This document shows positions 12,295-20,925 of a stretch of DNA of 64,000 nucleotides, one piece after another (the stretch's first letter is position 1; every line of letters begins with the position of its first letter). Below the pieces are notes generated by a model that did no database searches, was not told the origin of the DNA, and saw only the letters and a program-made list of their open reading frames with translations. Position numbers and translations under genes: made by a program. The DNA is from Phanerochaete sordida (lineage: Eukaryota > Basidiomycota > Agaricomycetes > Polyporales > Phanerochaetaceae): contig BPQB01000063.1 in assembly GCA_019973155.2 (NCBI GenBank), positions 62,001-126,000 of the forward strand, written 5' to 3'.

Positions 12295-13355
12295 GAAGAC
12301 AGATCCGCGCAGCCTAGAGAGTGAGAAGCTGGCGTGCTGGTCGCAGGAGGAGTGGAACCAACGACGAGCAAACGGTCGCGAGCGCGAGCAGGTTCGTCAC
12401 AAGAACTGGATATAAGCAGCGCGAATACGGACCGCATCACGCATCTTTTGGTAGATGCGGACTGGATCTGATCCGAAGGTGGATACAATCTGCTCAAATA
12501 GGACTAGGTTTGATGCAAGGCGTCGCCTATTCTGGACTGTTTCTGAGGTAAAAGGTATGCGGTCGCCCACACTCGAGCCACGACGATCGTCCGCACTACT
12601 GTCCGCGGTATGTCCTAACTATGCCCTGAAGGCCGCTTGCTCTATATTCATACCACTCACTTACGACATTCTTACGGCCACAGTGTTCCCGGAGGAAGTT
12701 TACCTTCCACAAGAGCTGCTGCTTGCTCTACCCCGGATTGGGTATCGCATCTGCTCGAAGTCGGCGGTTTGCACCCTGGAATTCGATTGTTGACATGCTT
12801 CTGGAGATATGCACGCCACGAAGGTCGCTCGTACGAATGCAGCGATGGCATTTGCCCTTGCAAGATGGCAGATGACGTGCGATTCGCAGTGCAGCGGCTC
12901 CGGCATACCCACGTGGCGCGCGAACCGCTGCACTCCCCGCTGAGAGCCCCGACCTCTGCAAGTCACCGCGCTGTCCCCACGAGCCTCCGCGACGGCGCAG
13001 CACGAATCTCATACATCGTCAGCATCGCCAGATTGTTGCTGATACCACACAAAAGCTACAAAAGCTACAAAGTACGTCCTGACACCACGCCGCGCGCCCC
13101 CGAGCTTAATCGCGCACGTATGGGTCGAGCAACGCTTCCACCAAGACCTCACGCGATTAGCCTCTCGGGCGTGCCGTGAAGACGGTGGAGCGGCCGCGGC
13201 ACGCACCCTAAAAGCCTGCGCGGGCACCCTGCCGGGCGCATGATCCCCAAGGAGTCTGCCCCTGCGGTGCGCTGGGGCAGCGCGCGCCACACGCACAGTG
13301 GCATTTATACCGTCGTCGATGCTCCCGGCCTCGTATCTTGACGTATCGCTCCGGT
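12295..13355. other. Divergent intergenic region
   Basis: This lies between the starts of the minus-strand gene at 12294 and the plus-strand gene at 13356, so it should hold both promoters. A 180-codon frame (12637-13179) has no recognisable features. I see no repeat or RNA gene. Confidence 0.35.
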
Positions 13356-14223
13356 ATGCCCTCGGTGCTGTCAGCCTGGCGCGGCGCCGTCGCCGTGATC
13401 GTCTCGCTTGCGCTCGTGCGCGCGCACGGCCGGCCGGGCGCGGTGCTGGTAAGCATTGCGAGCATCTGCGTGGGGCGTACTGGAGCTCACCGACGAGATC
13501 TAGCGAGATGTCACCGCAGCGTACTACCCACTCGAGGCCAGGCAGGCTGTCGGACCGTCCGCTCCTGTGCGTACGACCCAGCCGCCGCGAAGGTGCACAC
13601 ACTGACAAGGTCCACCGCAGACCGCGACGCCAGCACCAACACAACCGGCGCCGACGCTGCCCTCGCTGGGCCTACCCCCGCCAGGCCCACTCACGCTCAG
13701 CATCCCGGGCGACCCGACGCCCATCACGCTGACGGTGCCCTCGATCTCGCTGCCGTCGCTGAGCATCCCGGGGCTCTCGCTGCCCTCCATCTCCCTTCCA
13801 GCCCTATCCGCCCTATCACTCCCATCCATCTCCCTCCCCTCCATCTCCCTCCCAGCCCTCTCCCTCCCCTCCCTCCCAAACACCCCCGCCCCACCAACCC
13901 CCACCGGCGCGCTCGCGCTTCCCCCATCCGTAAACCTCGCAGCACTCGTCGGCGGCGTCGGCGGCGGCCTCGCAGCGGTGTGCCTCGGCGTTGGCGCGCT
14001 GCTGTGCGTGCGCTGGCGTCGGATGCGTCGGGGCGAGCGGCTCGGGTCTGAGGATGAAGTGGGCGAAGTGCCGTCGCCGGGCGGGAGTGGTGGGAGTACG
14101 AGTGACGATGTGGAGGTGGTGGAGGTGCGCGAGAAGGAGGGGAAGGGCGCGGGGGTTTATGTGAGTGGGGCGGGGAGCGTGGGGCGGGCGGGAGCGAGGT
14201 ATCGCGGGTATCCTGAGGTTTAG
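13356..14223 (+). CDS. Secreted/anchored single-pass membrane protein with Ser-Leu-Pro repeats
   Basis: There are three exons: 13356-13448, 13504-13566 and 13621-14223. The 55- and 54-bp introns both join in phase 0, giving 252 residues. The N-terminus is a signal-peptide-like stretch (AWRGAVAVIVSLALVRAHG). Residues ~55-135 form a Pro/Ser/Thr-rich ectodomain dominated by repeated SLPSI / SLPAL units. A clear transmembrane segment follows (LAALVGGVGGGLAAVCLGVGAL), then a basic stop-transfer RWRRMRRG and an acidic cytosolic tail. The plan resembles fungal wall-stress sensors or mucin-like surface proteins, with the rod-like repeat region possibly O-mannosylated (inference). The ATG at 13356 was chosen because it starts the signal peptide. 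No homology to a named family is visible. Confidence 0.7.
13735..13886 (+). repeat. In-frame SLPSI/SLPAL coding repeats
   Basis: Imperfect tandem units of about 15-18 bp built on TCCCTCCCATCC-type sequence encode alternating S-L-P-x-[IL] pentads. There are roughly ten units within the ectodomain of the membrane protein. Such arrays often vary in length between strains. Confidence 0.7.
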
Positions 14224-15502
14224 TGGATGTTTCGCGCTGCGCTTTGAGTAGTGGCAAGGCTGTTTGTTATGTGCTTGACGGAGGTTTTCCCGCGCAGACG
14301 GCAGTGCCTGGCCATTTTGGTGGTAGAAAGACAATATTTGTATTATATGTGAACTGGCTAGACGAAGGCGTACAGTTTCTTGGAGGTCTATATGCTACTT
14401 GGATGACTCGTTGATGAATAGGACTAGAGGAATTAACTTGCGACCCCAGACCGAGGAGGCAGAAAGAGTGGGTAGAAGGCTGTTGACTTGAGCATAAAAT
14501 AACGCGTCTACGGTGATCGCCTGACCATCTTCCAGAGATGAATGTCTGTTTCTTTCCCTCATGTCCAACCGCCTATGACCTCGTCAGTTATGACGCGACT
14601 GCCGCGCCTTAGAGCGTGCGCGAACATTCGCTCTGTGACGCCGAATCAGCCAGCTGACCTCGCGCCCGATGTTGCACGCCGCGCAGCTAAGGCTTAGAGC
14701 TAGAGCTGGCGCTGGCGTGGCGCGATGCAGACTTGACGCACCGGAAGCAGATGTCTCAAGATTTGCAGATGCCCCCGGCAAATTGGTCACCCTGATAAGC
14801 ATGGCACAGCATGCGCGCGCGCACGACGCAGCACCGCGCAACAGCCGGCAAATCCGTGCGCGAGGGGCAGCCAGGGCGCGGCGCGTCCGGGCGCCGACTT
14901 CTTGAAACACCGGCTGCCCCGCACGCCCCGGGGTCCGCTGGCGCCCTGCGCCCGCACTGTCTCGGAGGCGCAGACCGGTGCTGCCGCCGATCGCGCGCAG
15001 GCCTGAGGCGAGGACGGCGGCGGCTGCGCCGGGTGCACTGCGCGTGCACCGCTCGTGGCATGCCCCCACGTTTGTCCCCGCCTGCGCCGTCGGGAGCGCG
15101 CGGCTGCGTGCGCTGCCGCGCCGGACGCGCTCCTCAGCGCGGATGTTTCAGCGTGCCTGCGCCCGAGGGGGCCGTGGTCGTGAGCTGCGACGTCGGCGGC
15201 GGCGACTGCGCATGCAAAGTTGCCTGGGCGTCGACTGGGCAACGGGGTCAAAGAGGCCTTGGCCGTGGCAGAGACGCGTCGAGGAGAGAGCGGGAACTCG
15301 TCGCAGAGCCCCTGCTTAGTCATCGTCCGCCAGGCGTCGGTGTTTGCGCGTGTTAGGATCGCAAGCCCCCGCCTTCCATTTGCGGCTCACTTCTCTTGTC
15401 TCACCCGAACCACCGTCTCCTCGACCTGCCTGGGCGTCCGCGGGGCAATCGCACGCCCCAGATCTCATGCACAGACGCTAGCCCAGCAGCGCGCCGTCCC
15501 CG
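14224..15502. other. Intergenic, no supported gene
   Basis: Very GC-rich in its right half, which produces long overlapping open frames on both strands (14787-15356) without splice logic or recognisable motifs. The TEN1-like promoter must lie near its right end. Confidence 0.4.
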
Positions 15503-16000
15503 ATGTCTCACAGCGGGACTGACTGTGCCCAGGTCGTGCGCATCGACGCTCTCACGCCGGAGCATGTCTCGCGCAAGCTACGCGTCGTCGGCCGGTCAGC
15601 ACGCGTCATCATTCCCCGTGGCACCATGTGCTCATGCTTCTGGTGCAGAGTTAGGCTGTATGATGCCGAGAACGCGCTCGTCTGCGTGGCGGACGAGCAG
15701 GACACCCTGCTAGTCGACGTCTCGCTCTGCCTCAGCGGCTACCGCCCGCTCGCTTGGCTCCACGAGATAAACACTCCGATCATGGCCATCGGGTATCTTG
15801 AGAAGCTCGAACTCAAGCCGTACGATGTGAGTCTTGGCGCGGACATTTTAGTCAGCTGCTGGCTTATTACGTTCTAGGATGACGATGCACTTCAGACCTT
15901 GATATTACGCGCCCTGCTCGTCAAAGACCAGAGAGCTCTCAACATTGACGTGTGGAACAAAGCTCTGGATGCGATCAATGACTCTGGGTCCATAGGCTAG
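15503..16000 (+). CDS. TEN1: CST-complex subunit Ten1-like OB-fold protein
   Basis: There are three exons: 15503-15594, 15649-15826 and 15878-16000. Introns are 54 and 51 bp, phases agree, and the product has 130 residues. The sequence follows the small OB-fold seen in fungal Ten1: VSRKLRVVGRVRLYD, ALVCVAD, TLLVDVSLCL, PLAWLHEIN, then PIMAIGYLEKLEL and a C-terminal helix with LILRALLVKD and DVWNKALDAI. Ten1 works with Stn1 and Ctc1/Cdc13 to bind single-stranded DNA at telomeres and to restrain telomerase. The length matches the family. Assignment is from pattern memory of basidiomycete Ten1 and should be confirmed by profile search. A truncated copy of its 3' part lies at 20149-20383. Confidence 0.6.
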
Positions 16001-16898
16001 GCTCCTTCATCAGTACGCTGTGGCTTTTGGCCGAAAAAACTTGCGCGAGAGATCGCTCAAGGGACTTTCAAGTCTGCAGGTGCCCAATGAAGCATGTCAG
16101 CTCGCGCAGTGCTCAGTACCTCCGCCGTCACACGTAGTGCAGAGTTCTATTCATTCATTTCCCTTCACCGCTGTCGAGACAGATCTCTACAGTGCAGAAG
16201 TACGTGCAGGAAGAGCTCGATGACGGGGGCATCCACGACATCGATACCCTTGAGCTCTTGGCTGAGGGTGTACTTTACCCGCAAGAGTGCTTCCGTGTTC
16301 CTGGAAGCTAGACGGGACCGACCCTATCTTGCGCGGCGAGGACGTCATCGGCGATATGGGCCAGACTGCGGGGATGCAAGGCTGCACTGCTTCTTAGCAC
16401 TTGGTTGGAATCAGGTATGTCCGCAACAATGACTCCAAGGAGCATGGCTTTAAGCTAACTCACTGAGTCTCTCACGGACTAGTCTGCCTCGAGCTTCGCG
16501 TCGATGTCGAACAGTCTTGAACTTGAGGGCATTCCTAGCCTATGATGGTCGAAATCGTCACCTACTGACCATCTTTAAGCTCTAGGTTCCCTGCCTGCGC
16601 AGTATACGGTTTGAAATACCGTCACAATCAAGGAAGTCACAGGGACTGGATGAGGATTCCGTGTTGGAGCATTGCCTCATCGATTCAGCATGTAAGGTGA
16701 TAGACTTCATCATCAGGGGTGCGAAGTCATGCGCTAACATATTTCGCAGGCACGCAGAAGTTCAATCCTTGATTTTGAACTCTCTCATAGCTGAACCTTA
16801 GTAAGGCATGGAACTAGAACCTTGGGTCGCAGTGTCTTTACGTTCTGCTGACCATCTCGTTGACTTGCTAGCGCCAGTCCGCGGAACCTTGCATGCCA
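16001..16898 (+). other. Interval with relict coding-like stretches
   Basis: Two short stretches read like decayed exons. Near 16180-16310 there is a frame with VQKYVQEELDDGGIHDID and LELLAEGVLYPQECF; near 16590-16800 there is one with VIDFIIRGAKSCANIF. Both are broken by stops. The second has a diverged counterpart at 20560-20660 (WKVLDFVMQGAKAYAGI), so it predates the duplication. I do not recognise the ancestral gene. Confidence 0.35.
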
Positions 16899-16906
16899 TA
16901 TATAAG
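16899..16906 (+). promoter_or_regulatory. TATA box of phospholipase-lectin gene A
   Basis: TATATAAG lies 88 bp before the ATG at 16987. The paralogue has CATATAAG in the same relative place (20832), and the flanking sequence is conserved between copies. Confidence 0.55.
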
Positions 16907-16986
16907 CTTCCTCATCTCGTCGATGAGGCGCAGCCCTCCAAAAAGCCGACCACCGTACCGCCTACTTCTCACGCACGTCCTCAGTC

Positions 16987-19412
16987 ATGTCCGATGATCA
17001 GGAAGGAGTGTATGTGGTGATTCACGAGAGTCAAACGCATGTGCGGTCGCTGACACATACTTTTCCTAGCTTCACATGGGACGCCTCTGCCATCGATGAG
17101 GTTAGAGACGTGGCGTTCGGTCGTGTTGTCGTTCCGGTGCCTCTATTACACAAGCCTTTGAAGAAGAACAAGTACGGTCCGTACCGTTTTGACAAAGATT
17201 GTACCTTTCTTCATGCCGTGGTTATCTGCCAGGTTTTGAATATGCGGAGCATAGCTTCATCGGCGACGCCATATCCCTCACCCTTGCCGGCGGACAGAGG
17301 GTTCCCGCCGTCGACTACCAGTTCGTCCTCACAAACGGCTTACGAGTCACCTACGGGCAGATCAACGGCTTGGCCTCAGACTTTTACGGTACCGACAAAC
17401 CGATCAGCGATGGTCGAGACCCCCAAGACTGCAAAGCACGGTTCGATGCCGCGTTTCGAACCCTCAGCGACCCCAGTCCTCGTCAACCTGGCGAGGCGCG
17501 GAGTATCCTTGCCATCTTACAGACCGAGGTAGACGCGGTCAATGTCGCGCTTCAGAAGGGAGAGGACCCCTCTGTGGCGTACAGTCAACTTCCTGACGTG
17601 TCTGTTTCGCTCCAAGCCCTGACCATCGGACGGCCGTCTGGATTCCCAAGCTATCTAGGTCTTGCACGCATCAACTGGGATCACTTTGGAGACGACGCCC
17701 GGAGGGCGTACAACTCGGGGCATGCCGCCGCTCTTCAAGCTGCGGCCAGTGGCAATCTAGACCTCGCGTATACCATGAATGCTTTCGCTGACCATTTCCT
17801 CGAGGACTCGTTCTCTGCCGGACATATGCGCACTCCGCGGCGCTACCTCCATCGCGACATGGACATCTTTGCAGACGCCTGTGCCAAGGTAGCTCTCCCA
17901 AATCTCAATTATGGTTCCACACGGTTGTACTAAAGACACGCCGCTTTAGTTTATGCATGATGAAGACAACGCTATCGGGCTCAAGGTCAATGACCCCATG
18001 GGGGAACAGTGGACCGCCTACGGCGACAAGCGCGCACTCGACAAGGTTGCTGCCGATAACCTCAAGCGCTGCGTCTCTGCCGTCCAGCTCTCTGCTAACG
18101 AGGTTTACGACGCCTACAAGTCGGGGAAGGTGATCCCTGCCGAGGAGTACAGGGCGTGGACCAAGGCGCCCACGCTGGCGTCTGCACAGTCGGCCACCCA
18201 AGTCCTGGCCCCACTCTTCACTGCTGCTGGCCAGCGGCGGAAGGATATCAAGAACCGCAGGAGTTGGGAGTTCACGTCAGACTGGTGGTTTTGGACCACC
18301 GTGTCTCTTTGCAAAGCGAGCGGGCGGTGGAACTACCCAATCACCATCGACGGACTGGGTATGCGCAGCGTCGTCCCCGACACCAGGATCGCTGTCACGT
18401 TCCCCCGGCTGTGGAAAGCCCATGTCTACTATCAAGAATTCCAGTCTCAGGTTCTCGAGAGCGTACACATTGATGGCACATGGTCGGGAGGCATCGACTA
18501 TCCTGTCATTCCAGATGCTAGAACTTTCACACCTCTGGCTGTCGTTAGCTGGGAGGAAGGAGCGGAGGCAAGTAGATCCGGCTGCATCTTCATCATAGTG
18601 CTGATATTGTACTCGATAGATCCGCGTGTATTACATCAACAGCCAGCAGAAGCTGAGCGAGTACTGCTACTCCTCCAAATCCAATCGCTGGTTCTCCGGA
18701 GAGCTCAACGATTCCAACATCACTCTCTCCGGGACCAGTTCCATCGCAGCTGTCGCATATGGTCAGCGCGCACAGATTCGCGTCTATGTCCAAGGTATTT
18801 GGGATCAGACTCTTTGCGAGATAGAGAAACTGACTCGGTGTCAGAACCGAACTCGGGTGTTATACAGGAATACATCCACGACAACAACTGGCATCGAGGA
18901 GAGGCTCTTGCATCGGCTCACGCAGGCACCAGCATCGCTGCCGTAGTCTGGGACGAGGGCTCCCACGTTCGCGTCTACTACCAGGCCACCGATCGGTCTC
19001 TGCGCGAACAGTGCATGGACAACGGAAGATGGGCGCAAGGTCTGCATCTGCCGCACCTGCCCTGTCGCTGTATCTCACTGAATTTCACGACGCAGGGCAA
19101 TTCGCACCTGGCACGCCAGCGGCCGGTACCGCGCTGAGCGCAGTCGCGATCCGCGACGGGACCTCTCTGGAGCTGCAGGTGTACTGGATGAACGCGCAGC
19201 ACGAGATCGTGCAGGCACGCACCGGGCCTCGTGCGTGGCTCGAGCCCTCCAAGATCGTTGGTCCACTGAATCCGGGCACGCGCTTTGCCGCTGCAAACTG
19301 GGCCCCGAGGCACACGCGCCTGTACTATCAGTCCTCCGACCAGTCTATCCAGGAACTCTGCAACGATGGGAGTGGCTGGTTCGGTGGTGCTGCCGCTCTA
19401 GGCGCAGCTTGA
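16987..19412 (+). CDS. Phospholipase C-like domain fused to AAL/FleA-type fucose-lectin propeller (copy A, intact)
   Basis: There are seven exons: 16987-17009, 17070-17176, 17233-17888, 17950-18567, 18620-18794, 18845-19039 and 19096-19412. All phases agree and the product has 696 residues. Residues ~45-330 resemble the zinc-dependent phospholipase C / P1-nuclease fold: EHSFIGDAI, LASDFYGTD, INWDHFGDDA, the ligand-like block HFLEDSFSAGH (HX3DX5H), and MHDEDN. From ~350 on, repeats of the form IRVYYx, CY/CxDNxxW and TSIAAVxW describe blades of a fucose-specific beta-propeller lectin. No signal peptide is seen, as in many fungal cytoplasmic defence lectins. Such lectins typically bind glycans of nematodes or other fungi; coupling to a lipid hydrolase suggests a glycan-targeted membrane-active protein (inference). 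The intron after 18567 starts with GC, not GT. Confidence 0.8.
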
Positions 19413-19746
19413 AATGGGTGAGCTCACGCATTGTATATACACACTCCAGCTAGCAGTGAGACGAATTGCTGCCCATAGTCTACTTCGCGAAGTCAACCAA
19501 GATATGGTCAGATGTGCCGTCTGTCAAGTGATTGGAATGTACAGTCTACACATAGCAAAGCCTTGTGTCTGTATTGTGATTGGGGAAATGTACTGGTAAC
19601 CGTTGAATGATACATCGTAGCTATACATGGGCTGATCATACAAACCGGATCATGGTTTACACTGGACGTGAAGGTTTCATAGCGACAGGGCATACAGTAT
19701 GAATAGGGGAACTCGAAAGTCGGGACACCACAGAAAAGTAGGTGAT
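19413..19746. other. 3' flank of lectin gene A
   Basis: The sequence is paralogous to 23383-23711 (for example the shared TGATCATACA and GACATACAGTATGAATAGG segments). It holds 3' UTR and spacer; no gene was seen. Confidence 0.5.
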
Positions 19747-19896
19747 TTATAGCCTCGCCTCCAGCACCGGCTGCGGGTGGTTGAGCACGGTGTGCCGGAC
19801 CTCCCGCACTGTGTGCTCCGCAAGGTCGTCGAGGAGCGCACGCCCTGCTGGCGAGTTCGCCACTGCGGTGACAAAAGCCTGCACACCATCAGCACC
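19747..19896 (-). pseudogene. Truncated last exon of the ABM-like barrel gene
   Basis: The minus strand encodes AFVTAVANSPAGRALLDDLA and reads on to the stop at 19747. It is nearly the same as the last exon of the intact gene at 23712-23843 and still has the upstream CAG acceptor. Similarity stops around 19896, so no other exon is present. This is the right-hand breakpoint scar of the tandem duplication. Confidence 0.8.
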
Positions 19897-20148
19897 AAGT
19901 ATGTACGAGATTACTGGGCGTGGGCTATGGGGAATGGTAGTCTCAGGGCGGGAGACGAGACGGCAAATTTAAAGCAGACGTTGGGGAGCCTTCGCGGCAG
20001 TTGCTGGGAAAACCTAGGGTTAGGGCTGGTTTCAACTCGCGTTCCCAAAACGGTAGGGCGCATCAAGGGACGGTTCGACCGCCCTCCGTCGTTCGTGGCG
20101 GACGCCCCCTCCATTCCTACGCCACGCCAGGACCCCTCGAGCAGCCTC
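19897..20148. other. Duplication junction with a short telomere-like motif
   Basis: About 250 bp without a match to either duplicated flank. It contains CTAGGGTTAGGG at 20014-20025, two near-perfect TTAGGG units, the telomere repeat of most basidiomycetes. No gene was seen. Confidence 0.45.
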
Positions 20149-20383
20149 GCAGGAGTATCGAGGATCTTGAACTCAAGCCGCACGATGTGAGTCTTGGCGC
20201 GGAAATTCGAGTCAGCTGCTGGTTCAAGGTTACTGTATGACGCTCTAGGATACTCTTCAGACGCTGATGTTACGTGCCCTACTCGTCAAGCTTCAGGCCT
20301 CAGGGATCAGATGGCTCTCTGATCAATATCGGCGTGTGGATAGAGCCTTGGATGCGTTAAATACGTCCGGGCCTATAGCCTGA
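20149..20383 (+). pseudogene. TEN1 3' fragment
   Basis: The sequence matches the TEN1-like gene from the middle of exon 2 (CTTGAACTCAAGCC), through the intron (GTGAGTCTTGGCGC is identical), and on through exon 3 (LQTLMLRALLVK, RALDALN) to the stop at 20381-20383. Exons upstream are absent, so it cannot make Ten1. It is the left-hand breakpoint scar of the tandem duplication. Confidence 0.8.
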
Positions 20384-20925
20384 AATGATGAGAAAATAAC
20401 AGTACAGTATGCGCCTTCTCGTTGACGCGTGACAATTTCAGACTGAGGGCACACCACAATGGTCGAAACCGTCACTCGCTAACCATGCATGAGCTTCAGG
20501 CTCCCTGCTTGCACAGCGCTGTTCATGGCTCGAGAGAACGCCATGATCAAGGAGGTTACAGGGGCTGGATGAAGGTCTCCGAGCTGAAGCATTGTCGCAA
20601 CGATCCAACATGGAAGGTGCTTGACTTCGTCATGCAGGGTGCGAAGGCTTATGCTGGCATCTAACAGATGGGCAGAAATTCACATCGTTGAACTTAAACT
20701 CTTCCATAGCTGAACTTTACTAAGGCATGGAACTGAAGTCTTTGGATGCAGTGTCTTTACGTCTTGCTGACTCTCTTCTGGACCTGCTGACACACGCATG
20801 TGCCCGGATTTAAACCCCCCCCCCCATGGCACATATAAGCTCCCTTGCTTCGTCGTCAAGACGCAGCCCTCCACAGAGCAGACCAGTGTATCGTCTGCTC
20901 TACTTTTGCACGCACATCATCAGTC
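20384..20925 (+). other. Promoter-side spacer of lectin copy B
   Basis: Diverged duplicate of 16450-16986. It includes a C11 run at 20815-20825 and a CATATAAG box at 20832-20839, 94 bp before the ATG at 20926. The relict frame shared with copy A is still recognisable but broken. Confidence 0.5.

Larger units (their letters stand above)
15790..19896 (+). repeat. Left copy of a ~4-kb ancient tandem duplication
   Basis: The unit runs from the middle of TEN1 exon 2, through the phospholipase-lectin gene A, to the last exon of a barrel-protein gene. The same order recurs at 20149-23860. The copies are diverged (coding parts about 75-80% identical at the protein level by eye), so the duplication is not recent. 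Confidence 0.75.

Noticed and set aside
12637..13179. 180-codon plus-strand frame
   Set aside because: No domain, no splice-consistent extension and composition unlike neighbouring genes.
14787..15356. Overlapping open frames on both strands
   Set aside because: Strongly GC-biased sequence keeps all frames open; no sign of a folded protein in either strand.
20040..20110. Possible tRNA (GGTTCGACC as a B box)
   Set aside because: No matching A box and no cloverleaf can be drawn around it.
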